From positions 163,746,770-163,810,769 of the forward strand of contig NC_039366.1 of assembly GCF_003573695.1 (NCBI RefSeq): 64,000 nucleotides of DNA, read 5' to 3'. Shown here one piece after another: positions 47,083-57,899 of this stretch. A model generated the notes under the pieces. That model was not told where the DNA came from, did no database searches, and saw only the letters and a list, made by a program, of their open reading frames with translations. The stretch comes from Papaver somniferum (lineage: Eukaryota; Streptophyta; Magnoliopsida; Ranunculales; Papaveraceae). How positions within the stretch are numbered: the first letter of the stretch is position 1; each line of letters starts with the position of its first letter. Both the position numbers and the translations under genes were made by a program.

Positions 47083-49451
47083 TGTTAGAGCACTGCTCGG
47101 TCAAACTCTCAAGCGTTGCTATCTCAAGCTTGTTGTCAAGTTTAGTTGCCAAAACTATAAGTATTGATTTCTAGTCTACTCATAGCTAAGTCTCGGACTA
47201 GGATAGAAAGTGTAGTTGAGCTCTAGACTCCATGGCGATCATCATACAAAGACGAAGAACTACTCAAGGAACTGGTGGAACTTCATCGACTAAAAGGTAT
47301 GTGGAGACTTGAACTTATCTATCACTCAAAAGTCTATCTACTATATCTCCTATCTTGAGACAAAACTCGTATTGCTATATAGACTATGATTATACACATT
47401 TGCTATTTCGAGCCGAGTTTCTCGCTTATCTATTTCTCGAAATATGTGTTGGTAAGCTTTCGCTTTGGCCAAGTTCATCTTTACTAGTGAGGAAAGTCAT
47501 ATTAGTTTTAATTACTTGAAAATCGCTTTGACGAAAAATAGCTTGTGAACAACAACTATATAACGTCCTCTAAGAATGTGTCAATGATTGATATGAGAGT
47601 TTAGAATATAACCTTGAAAGAATAGTAAACATTGTATGATAACTCATACGTGTGTAAGTCTTTATTCTTTGAACCAAAGTATGCGTACTTTGCTTCTTAG
47701 GAAAACCGGAACTGAAGTCCGCGTACCAGTACGCGCACTGTCGGAAGTTCACATCCCGTGAATTTCTGCAGGAGTTTGTGAACTGAAAACAAACTTATTC
47801 CGGGTACTTAAGTCCGCATACCAGTATGCGTACTTAAGTGGATTATTTTCTAAAAATGATTATTCGTGAACTTAAACTTATATAAACTAAGGAATGCATA
47901 CTTGAAAACCGTGACTATAAAGTTCATGACTTGATTCGAGTGAATCAAATCGTTTTTGCTTCGATTGTGTCTTATATAATTCTATGAGATCTAAGCAATT
48001 GAAAAACTCTCTAACTAGTTCTCTTGAGTCATTTGTACTAGTTATGGTTAAGATGAATATGGTTGATATGAAAGTGCTCATATGGCTAACCATTTAGTTA
48101 ACTGTTGTTGAACCAATTAAGTGTACATGTTTGGGTACGGTTACACACACCTAAATAAACGTGCATTTCATTTGTGTGTAACAAGCTAAGTTCGATATAA
48201 AGGTTGAAAGATATTAGCCTGAATCTAATCAGGTTTTCATCTAACGACGAATATTGAATGCTTTGTTACCAAGGTAACTTAGATTGCAAACCCTGATTTG
48301 AAAGACTATATAAAGGAGAACTCTAGCAACTGGGAAACCTAATCCCCACACCTTCTGTGTGATACTAGTTGTATTAGCAAGAGTCGATTCTCCTTTAACC
48401 TTAGGTTTCTATCGAGACCCTGTAGGTTAACGACTTGAAGACTTCATTGGGATTGTGAAGCCATACCTAACTATTTTCTATGTAGTTGCGTGATCTGATC
48501 TTGTTGTTTCTATCGTATTAAGTACAATCGTAAGATTGGATTGAGATTAATTTCTCCGATAGGCAAGATATAAAAGAAGTCACAAACATCTTTGTCTCAT
48601 CGTTTGTGATTCCGCAATATCTACTTTCGCTAGTCGAATAAGATTATTGTGAGGTGATTGATAATTCTAGGCTGTTCTTCGGGAATATAAGTCCGAGTTA
48701 TCAATTGGTTCCTGTTCACCTTGATTTATCAAAAGACGGAACAAAAACTCGTAGGTATTTCTGTGGGAGACATATTTATCTATTACCGTAGACTTTTCTG
48801 TGTGATACAGATTTGTTTATTAAAGTATTCGACTCTGGGTCGTAGCAACTCTTAGTTGTGGGTGAGATCAGCTAAGGGAATCAAGTGCGTAGTATTCTTC
48901 TGGGATCAGAGACGTAAGGAGCGCAACTGTACCTTGGATCCGTGTGAGATTGATTGGGGTTCAACTACAGTCCAGACCGAAGTTAGTTTGTAGTAGGATA
49001 GTGTCTGTAGAGGCTTAATACAGTGTGTGTTCAATCTGGATTAGGTCCCGGGGTTTTTCTGCATTTGCGGTTTTCTCGTTAACAAAACTTCTGGTGTCTG
49101 TGTTATTTCTTTTCCGCATTATATCTGGTTATATAATTGAAATATCACAGGTTATGCGTTGAATCGATCAATTAGGAAATCCAACCTTTGGTTGTTGATT
49201 GACATTGATTGATCCTTGAACATTGGTCATTGGTACCGTTCAAGTGATTTCTCTTGAATTCAATTAGACTCGCAGATTTCTATTTTCTTGAGTAAGTATT
49301 GAATCGAGAAAGCGAGATATAACTCTTTGATATACTTTCATTAAGATTGATTCTGACTGTCTAGTTGATTCTCTTAAAAGTATATTGGAGTTTTTCCATA
49401 CAGATTGCTAACCGAAATATTGGGTTTGGTTGTTAGACCCCCGCTTTTTCA
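47083..49451 (+). repeat. 5' LTR of Copia element 3
   Basis: 2369 bp, TGTTAGAGCACTGC...GCTTTTTCA. TATA box TATATAAA at 48307-48314. Variable block 47690-47835 with GTCCGCGTACC/AGTACGCG motifs, intermediate between the solo LTR and elements 1-2. Confidence 0.9.
48307..48314 (+). promoter_or_regulatory. LTR TATA box (element 3, 5' copy)
   Basis: GACTATATAAAGGAGA. The 3' LTR counterpart near 59121 has decayed to TACTTAAAGG. Confidence 0.6.
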
Positions 49452-49521
49452 ATTGGTATCAGATCAGGCAAACACCATAAACCTAATAAGTTTGTGTTTG
49501 ACTGTTTCCTAAAGACTTCCT

Positions 49522-49776
49522 ATGGGAAATTGCTTTAGGAAGCTTGCTCTTGGCATCTGTAAAGCACGCCAGAATTCCGTAACGATTTCTCAAATATTAT
49601 TGATTAGACCTATGGTCTCTCATGATAATCCTGCTTCATCTAAGACATTGGAAAGCTTAGATGATGATGAACAATCTAAAGGAAAAATTAAAAGCTCTTC
49701 TAAGAAGAGTCTGTTGAAAAAACGCAGTCGACGCTCAAAGATATGGAATCTCACTAGATTAACTCTTAATCTTTAG
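49522..49776 (+). CDS. Element 3 first internal ORF, 84 aa, unknown
   Basis: ATG 49522 (MGNCFRKLALG) to TAG 49776. Basic, Lys/Ser-rich C-terminal half (KKSLLKKRSRRSK). It lies 70 bases after the LTR, where gag should start. No zinc finger or recognisable gag domain; probably a remnant. Confidence 0.35.
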   Translation: MGNCFRKLALGICKARQNSVTISQILLIRPMVSHDNPASSKTLESLDDDEQSKGKIKSSSKKSLLKKRSRRSKIWNLTRLTLNL

Positions 49777-50450
49777 ACCTACCTCCAACTCATGTGAAAC
49801 CGATAAAAAAGAATTCCTATGAGTTCGGCGTAGGTTCTAACCTTCAGAAAAAGTCTTTTCTTGGGTATAAGAAGGGGGATTCAAAATTCTATTTATTCAT
49901 AATACAATCATTACTATGATTATACTAATACATCTCAACCTGAAAAATTGCATGAGATTTTCTCTGCATATTTAGTCTCTCGGTAACACGACTGACTTTA
50001 CCCCATTTGTATATAACTTGATGTGGGGCAAAAGATGGTTGATTTTTTGTCTGGATTAATTTTTGTTATAATTTTTTGTTTTCTCCAAAGGTTAACTAAA
50101 AGTAATGGAGTCTCTCCTCTGTTCTTTTACTGCATTGTACTGATCTCTTCAGTGTGCGAACCTTGGATGATGAACGGTTTAAGAAAACCTACTTTCCTTT
50201 GTGGGTCGCAGTTCAGAAACGGTCCCAAGCCTTTTGTTGGGTTTATAAAAGAATGGTACGCGTACCTTCTTCCTTCCCAATTCTGTCCGCGTACGTGAAC
50301 ACTCTAGGGTTCATGCTTTTCCTCCATTAAAACTTCTTTGGAGAAAAATTAAGAAAAAGGGTGTTCAAGGTTCATTCCAAGTAAGTGTTTTCTTCCTCCT
50401 TCCTTTCCAATTTCTAGACCTCATGATGAATCTTAAGGTTTCAAAAAAAA

Positions 50451-51356
50451 TTGCAAAAAAAATTGGGTTCTTCATCTTCTAGCAGGAATCTTCCTTTAGA
50501 CCAAAATTCTCTTAGGATTAGGTTTGTCAATGATTCTTGTGCTAGTGTGTTTGAAAGGATTTCATCTAGTGGATTTAATTTAGAAAAGAAATTGGATTCC
50601 TCTAGTGGACATAAAGAGGATTTAATTTGTTTTAAAAAATTCAATCTTTGAAACATATTTGATGGTCTTGACCAAGGGTTTGATACTCTCACAAGAATTT
50701 TCTATGCCAACATTCACGATGTTGATCTCGAAAAAGTGAAATTCAAAACCATGATAAATATAGAAAGGTTTCTTGTTAATAGAGAGTTGATTTCAAGGAT
50801 TACCAAAATCCGTTTGGGTAATTTTCGTCTCCCTAGGCCAAGTGATGAACGACCATCATATGAAGATATCTCTCATGGTCTTTGTGGCAAGAAGGTTGTT
50901 TGGAATGAAGGGAAATTTCCTACTAATGTTCTTAGTATTGCCTTGATGGCTTTTGGAAAACTTGGTATCTCTAATCTTTGTCCCTACACAATTGATAATT
51001 CTCGGTGGAGTCGCGAGTTTGCAGAGTTGGTTTATTTCCTTGAATTGGGTGTTCCGAGTCTCGATATTTGTGGTTTCATCATTTTTCAAATGGCTTCGAT
51101 GACTTCACCCAACAAGAAGTTAGACTTTCCTTGCTTGATTAGTCAAATTTGTCGTGAACGTGGTTTTGATCCAATTGGCAATTCCCTTGGAGCTCCCAAA
51201 CCTGTTCGTCTTTGTACTTTCAAACGTATGAGGGAGAATGTGTGCAAAAGACAAAGATGTGATTCCCTTGATTCATGTGACCCTACCACCTTAAGTCTTC
51301 TTCAAAAAATTCACAAGGGTGTGTGTAAGGTCAATTCAAGGGTAAAATGCGTGTAA
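50451..51356 (+). pseudogene. 'Putative plant transposon protein' domain ORF in element 3
   Basis: One frame from about 50451 to TAA 51356 with a single TGA at 50649-50651. An ATG at 50423 is out of frame by one across A-runs (50440-50462), so the start is probably frame-shifted. Pattern: LTRIFYANIHDVD, then DISHGLCGKKVVWNEG, LVYFLELGVPSLDICGFII, then KKLDFPCLISQICRERGF. This order (FYAN near the start; fP-LI-xIC near the end) resembles the 'putative plant transposon protein' family (Transposase_32-like) found in many plant LTR elements; function unknown. Assignment is from memory of the family pattern. Confidence 0.5.
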
Positions 51357-53744
51357 GAACAATTGATGTAGGTTGCAACTAAGTTTCCCGAGATCAAGGA
51401 AGATACGAACATGATTCAAGCTTCTAGGATTATTTCCAATGATGAAGATGATGAGTAAATCTTGCTATCGTTGTTCATTAGCCTGTTGATTTTATTTTGT
51501 CTAAGAAATCTTCTTATGAGAATTTTATTCTTGTGATTTTTAGGAAGAATAACTAGAGTTTGGAATAGCCATTATTGTGATTACACATAGCTATGTCCAA
51601 CGTTTTTCATCTTCAATGTTTTTAGATAAATTTGCTTAAATTCTAAAGTTTGTTTGGAAGATGATTTTTGCAGTATTAATCTTTATGGTTTTATATATTG
51701 CAATGTGTTGTGGGATATGTGTGTTTGCGTCCTTGAACTATGATTGTCCCATACTTTGTCAAAAGTTAAGTCTTTCACATGTCGATATGCAAGTATTGAT
51801 AAAAGAATGAATGAACTTTTGACATTACAAAAGTTTTTAAGCCTATTGTATGTCATTATGCAAATATTGATGGAAGATAGGATGAACTTTTTTTTTACAA
51901 GGATTATGTCTATTGTATATCATTGTGCAAATAGTGATGGAAAATAGAATGAATCCTTGTCTATTTCGCAGTATTGATCTTCTCTGATCCATATTTTTAT
52001 GTATATACTGTTGTAGATGGGGAAAAACGATTTACTGGTTTTTAAGGAGTTGAGGAGACGACCGTACGGAGGAGACTCCTCGAACCGAGCGAAATGTTAA
52101 ACCTCACACAGATGCACCGCTGCAAAGGGGGTGCTTTAGATTCGAGAGATCAATCTGTAGTACTCCGGCCTAAATCAAGACAATGACCGTTCCAGAGTAA
52201 ATTCGATCACAAGAGAGGATGGGTTGATCTGTAGGAGGGAAGCTGAGAAATGTGTGGAATCAATGGTAATCAAAGATTGTGGGTGTGTGTATTATGAATA
52301 TGATAAGCTCTGAGTGATTGAAATTTCTCAATTGAGAGTAGTTGCTCAATTGATGAGTTGATGATCTCGTGTTTTCAGTTTGACGTGAGATTGATGATAA
52401 TGATGATGCCGATGATTCAATCATGATTCAGAGACTTATTTATATTGCTGGAATTTTAGACACCATGACCCCATGAAGTGTGACAGTTGATGGAATCAAG
52501 GAGTGGGGAAGTGGAGATCGTGTTTGAAACCAGGTTCTCAACGTGTGGAGACTTGGTCGATTTTCCACCCACTACCTCGCGAATTCCTTCAACTGATTGC
52601 ACGATTTGCTCACATTCCATCGTGTGTTTGAACACACGTGTCGTAGACCGCCAGACCAAAACCCTAAGTGATACCCCCCCAAAGTGACATGATTGACGTC
52701 TCGTGGTTTGTTAGTCAATTGATGACTTCGTGGTTTGATGGGACGATGAGTCCATGTAGTTGCTGAGTTGAACATGATGTTCTGAAACTCATGAATTGAA
52801 CATGTCATAAGACAGAGGTATAGTTCTTACGATGAAGAGAGCAAGTATTGCTCATTCGATGGATCATTGAATATCGATTGTTGAACCAATATTCCTTGGT
52901 TTGAGCAAATATTCCTCATCTGAGCAAATGCTGCTCATGTGATGAATTGTTGAATATTTGATCGTCTGAGCATGTGTTGCTCATCTGATGGATTATTGGC
53001 AGCATACCAAAAATATTAATTAAAGTACTGGTTGTTGAACCGAGCATAATTAATAAGATTAATGACCATGATGTCGTCGTAAAATTATTAAGGTTGGAAT
53101 ATGGAATGATGATCCTTGGATTCAGAAACCCTAATTTGATCAATTGATGATCAATTCACGGTTCGTCAGAATTTTAACCATGGGACGAAGGAGGGAGCGA
53201 CTACATGGGGCCGTGGATCAACCATGTAGTGTCCATATGCTCACGTGAGAAAATACGAATAACTCCTGAAGAGTTGACGGTTTGTTGGTGGAAGAATGAT
53301 TAAATGCTGGCTTAATCATTTATTCAAAAATGCTCGTTTGAGCTTTAGGTGAGAAAACCTAATTAATTATGACGAGGCGAGGGATCGACCATGGAGTCAT
53401 GAAACTGGCCCTGGGTTGTCCCGTGACCGCCTGACGATCACTTCATGAAAATCCAAAGTGTTTGGAAGAGTTTTGGACCTAATACGAGCAATTGTGCAAA
53501 TTAGGTCAAAACTGTGAAGATTGATGGGACCGGCTTCCGTGAGCCAAAGAGCCAATCTTGGTCGGTCAAGATAGCGTGCTCGTGTCCCCAAGGCGTCCGC
53601 GTCTCAGTCCTGAGAATTTTGATATTTTCTGGTGTGCAATTGAGCATCCATTCGAGAAAATATGCCAAAATTAGGGTTTCGACGAAACTGAGGAAAACAC
53701 CATGAGATGATGAAAAATAATTATAAAATAAGGGATGAGGAGGC

Positions 53745-54574
53745 GAGGGACCGCCGTGGTCAAGGCATGGTTGGCCGGTCGTGACCACGGTCCCGTGGTG
53801 CCTTTTTCTTAATTTTATAATATTTTGATGATTTTATGAAAAATTCATGCATTTTGAGAATTTTGAGAAATTTGATGAATTTAGGGAGTTTCCATGGATT
53901 GAAGGAGTTTTCATGAGTTCAGGGAAGCAAAAAATATTAAAATAATAAAAAAAAGGGCATGTGGGACCGTGGAAGGCATGGAAGGCCAGCTAGGGCCTGG
54001 TCCCACGAGTTTCCCTAATTTTTTAATATTTTTAGGTATTTTGATGATTTGAGGGAATTTTTCCTAATTTGAGAGAAATACCATGAAATCAAGGAATTTG
54101 ATGAATTCAAGGAAAACTAATAATAAAATAATAAAACAAAGGGGCGTGTGGGACCAGCTAGGGCATGGCCGGCCGGCCAAGGCCCGGTCCCACAAGTTTT
54201 CATAATTTATTTTATTATTATTATTTGATGATTTGTGAAAAATACCATGAAATCAAGGAGTTTTTTCATGAAATTAGAGAAATAATAATAAAATAATAAG
54301 GAACCGTGGGGTGTGGGGCCGGTTGGGACCAAGGCATGGCCGGTTGGCCAATGGTCACGCCCCACACTCCTTTCCTTAATTTTTTATTATTTTTTATGGA
54401 TTTATGGAAGTACCATGAAACCGAGGAGTTTCCTCGAGTCGGAGGAGATTTGATAAAATGAGAGAATTTTCATCAAATCATGGAAAATAATAAAAATGCA
54501 TTAAAAAATATAAAACTTGCGTGGGATTGACCACGACACGGTCGGTCGGTCGTGTGTTCGTTCTCCCAGCACCC
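53745..54574. repeat. GC-rich palindromic islands in AT-rich DNA, five units
   Basis: Islands at about 53745-53803, 53961-54009, 54147-54194, 54306-54370 and 54520-54574. Most have GGGACC or GTGGGACC on the left and GGTCCC, GGTCCCAC or GCCCCAC on the right, around a GGCATGG/GGCCGG centre, so each can fold back. Spacers of 100-170 bp are AT-rich and share ATGAAATCAAGGAATTT-like phrases. Spacing is about 160-215 bp. Confidence 0.7.
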
Positions 54575-54819
54575 TGGTCAATATTTTTAATTATTTATTA
54601 TTTTGTTCCCTATTTTGCATAGGTTCATCGTTTCGTTGTATTTTTTGAAATACTCGTTCGTGGTGACTGTTAGTGTATCATCGTTGAATACACCTTCACC
54701 ATTTGAATCGGGGCTTACTTAGAGGTAGCTCAGACGCCCGGTTGTTGGTTATTTATTACTAATTGTGGAATTCAATGGAGAATAATTCATAAAACTGAGT
54801 AATAAGATGTTTATTATTA

Positions 54820-55170
54820 ATTCATAGGACCAGCTGAGGATTCGACTACGAATTCAGAATAATAAACTAATCATTACCATTCCATGGGATCGTAGATTCG
54901 ACCATAGAATCGGAGTAATTAAGATTTATCTATTACCATTTATGAGACCAGTTGTGGATTCGATCATGAAATCGGAGTAATGAGATAATATAATTATTGT
55001 TATTCTATGAGATCAAGCCGTGGATTCGATCATAGAATCAGAACAATTGTTATTGCCATTCCATGGGACCAGTCGTGGATTCGACCATAGAATATGAGAA
55101 ATTGTTATTGCCACTCCATGGGACCAGTCGTGGATTCGACCATGGAATAAGAGCAATAATAGATTATTCT
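54820..55170. repeat. Degenerate ~60-bp tandem repeat, six units
   Basis: Units at about 54827, 54886, 54944, 55008, 55065 and 55120 share CCATGGGACCAGTCGTGGAT then TCGACCATAGAAT and a GAG(T/C)AAT tail. Farther right, a 33-bp motif with CTCTATACTAATAGAGC occurs twice (~55231 and ~55351). Confidence 0.75.
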
Positions 55171-55302
55171 GGGAATTCAATAGTGAATGTCACGGCAGAA
55201 TTAATCTTAATTAGTAATAATTAACTTTGTGGCTCTATACTAATAGAGCCAGCTGTCTAGGAGCATTAATTTTCCCGATATGAGCTTGTCGGTAAGTCAT
55301 AT

Positions 55303-55312
55303 CCTTTATATA
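55303..55312 (-). promoter_or_regulatory. TATA box in the nested element
   Basis: TATATAAAGG on the minus strand, about 310 bp from the right end. It sets the likely transcription direction. Confidence 0.45.
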
Positions 55313-55919
55313 GTCAGGGTAAACTCGTTGTTTGTTCCTGAAGACGTTATCGCTCTATACTAGCAGAGCAAGTTGTCTAGGAGCCGTCCATCTCGTGATA
55401 CTATATAGAAATAATCACTGAAAGTGTTCAGTATTCATGAGATATGTCGTCGTCCAGCCGTGAGACTACATATCTACATGTACTCTGAGAGAAAGTACTC
55501 TCCGTTGAGAATTCGATGAGAGACCCGTGTCTCAATACTCACGTTTGATTGTTGGATCAGTGCTTCGTATAATTATGAGTTTACGATTTTAGCCCTTGTA
55601 GAAAATCCACCATCTACAACTGTGCGGATCCATAAGTTCTCTTATGTTCAGCATTTCCGATTAAATTAATCATCGATTTTTCTTGTGATCAATTTAATTG
55701 AGTATTTTGGATTCAAATTCATATTCGTGTGTGATTTGTTATGACCAAATAAATCCTTCTTTTCTTGTGAAAGTAAGGTCGCTCCTGTTGTTCTTTCGGG
55801 AATGACATTTTATGGGGGAGAGTTCTTAATTGAACTTGTGCTTAATTGCCAAATCTTTGTGGGGAGTACGGCTGTGGAATATTATAGGGGTTATCTTATA
55901 TCTTTATAAACTCCTTAAT

Positions 55920-56201
55920 GAAATTTCACCGACCTTTTGGTTGTTGATTTAAATTGATTGACACTTGGATATTGGTTTTTGGTACCATCCAAGTTATCTC
56001 TCTAGTATTTGATAAAGACTCGCAGATTTCTATTTGCTTGAGTATATATCAAATCGAGAGATTGAGATATAAAATCTTTGATATACTATTATCTAGATTG
56101 AGTCTAACTATCTAGTTGATTCTGATAAAAGTATATTGGAGTTTGTCCATACATATTGCTAAGCGAAATATTGGGTGTGGTTGTTGACCCCCTCTTTTTC
56201 A
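55920..56201 (+). repeat. Internal LTR fragment (last ~280 bp of an LTR)
   Basis: From ACCGACCTTTTGGTTG through CTCGCAGATTTCTATT to CCCCTCTTTTTCA this matches the 3' end of the family LTR. On its left is the interior tail (stops after CTCCTTAATGAA); on its right it joins directly into the middle of the small coiled-coil ORF (TGCCTATACTCATGAGG). No primer site follows. Confidence 0.85.
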
Positions 56202-56489
56202 ATGCCTATACTCATGAGGATGTTGATAAGGAGGATATGGTTTCTTGCGGAAGTGGTTCATGATTTTCTTAAATACTTTGAGGAATCAAAATTGCAACGC
56301 GTTGATACTTTGAAAATTCTTGATGTTTTAGAAACTGAGTTGAAAAAGGTTACCTCTGACCTTGGTCTCATAAAATCTCACATCAATGATATTCTCAAAG
56401 AGAATCTCTTCTCTGAAGATGCAATGGATGCTGGCAATCACAAGCTCAAAGACCTCATGACTCGTAAGGATCCCGAACTATCTATTTGA
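56202..56489 (+). pseudogene. Truncated copy of the small coiled-coil ORF
   Basis: Aligns with codons ~44-136 of the ORF at 32944-33354 (YTHEDV, then VVHDFLKYFEESKLQ, LETELKKVTSDLGLI, DPELSI-stop). The N-terminal third is replaced by the LTR fragment, and a one-base frameshift lies near 56255. Amino acid differences from element 1 are spread over the copy while the helix pattern is kept. Confidence 0.75.
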
Positions 56490-57899
56490 CCCAAGTTCGT
56501 GTTCGACTTTGGAATAGAAGTCCACTTTGTTAGCTTGTTGATTTTTATTTTCCTAGTAAATCTTCTATTAAGAATTTTATTTTCTTGTTTTGTTTAGAAG
56601 AATAACTAGAGTTTGGAATAACCATTATTATGATTACACATAGCTATGTCCAACGTTTTCATCTTCATGGTTTTAGGTTTTTTTTGTTTAAATTCTAAAA
56701 ATTGTTTGGAAGATGATTTTTGCAGTATTAATCTTTACAGTTTTATATATTGCAATTTGTTATGGGATATGTGTGTTTGCGTCTGTGAACTATGATTGTC
56801 CCCTATCTTGTCAAAAGTTAAGTCTTTCGTATGTCGGTATGCGTGTATTGATAAAAGAATGAATAAGCTTTTGACATCACAAAAGTTTGAAGCCTATTAT
56901 GTCATTATGCAAATATCGATGGAAAATAGGATGAACTTTTGTTTATGAGGATTATGTCTATTGTATGTCATTGTGCATATACTGATGGAAAATAGAATGA
57001 ATCCTTGTATATTCCGCAGTATTGATCTTCCCTGATCCATATTTTATGTATATACTGTGAGGCTCCGTAAGTTCTCTTATGTTGAGAAATTACGATTAGA
57101 TTAATTATGGGTTCTCTTGTGGTTAATCTAGTTGAGTATTTTTGGATTCAAATTCATATTCGTATGTGATGTCCAAAGAAATCCTTCTTTTCTTATGAAA
57201 TTAAGGTCGCTCTTGTTGTTCTTTCGGGAATGACATTATATGGGGGAGAGTTCTTAATTGAACTTGTGCTTAATTGCCAAATCTTTGTGGGGAGTGCGAC
57301 TGTGGAATATTATTGGAGTTATCTTGTATTTTTATAAACTCCTTGATGAAAGCATTTAGCTTCGGCTATATGATTGCATCTAAATAAGTTTATATGTGCT
57401 CACTTTTGGTCATGAAATGTCTCTATGGAAATTTTCATTAGGATCCCTTTTTCGTACCTTTACCAATTTTATCGACAAAAAGGGGGAGAATTAATGTGTA
57501 GTTCACACTACAAATACATATGGTTTTCGGATCATTATGTAAGGGGGAGTGGTTTCCATGTGAGATGGAGTATTGACTAAGGGGGAGTGATACATATCAC
57601 TATAGTATTGTTGTCGAAGTTGTGATACAATTGAACTTTGATGTTGCATAATAATACTATGACACTGTTTAACAATGATTGAGAATTCTTGTTTTCTCAT
57701 TGTTATAGCTACGGATTTTCAACAACGATGATGCTAAACTTACAACCTTTGGAATCATTGGAGTACTTGTAAGTGACGAACATTTCGAGTAATGTTGAAG
57801 ATTAGGCATGTGGAAAAAGAGCTACAAAAGTTTATTTATCTATTTTTGTATTCCATATGTAGTGATAGTTTTGTCACTAAAATTGACAAAGGGGGAGAT
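56490..57899 (+). other. Non-coding 3' tail of element 3
   Basis: Homologous to 33355-35020, with GGGGGAGA-type tracts at ~57241, ~57482, ~57541 and ~57579 and the final GACAAAGGGGGAGAT before 57900. The segment 51357-52011 plus 55619-55919 is a second, partial copy of the same tail. Confidence 0.75.

Larger units (their letters stand above)
52012..55618 (-). mobile_element. Nested 3.6-kb TG...CA element, probably a large solo LTR
   Basis: Ends TGTAGATGG (52012) and CCATCTACA (55618), flanked by perfect 5-bp duplications ACTGT (52007-52011, 55619-55623). Removing it rejoins TATACTGT to GCGGATCC, matching the same place at 57051-57070 in the element's own second interior (TATACTGTGAGGCTCC). 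TG...CA ends and a 5-bp duplication indicate an LTR-type integrase product. There is no primer site, polypurine tract or ORF, so a solo LTR is likeliest. A minus-strand TATA box at 55303-55312 suggests minus orientation. Contains two unusual repeat arrays. Confidence 0.75.
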
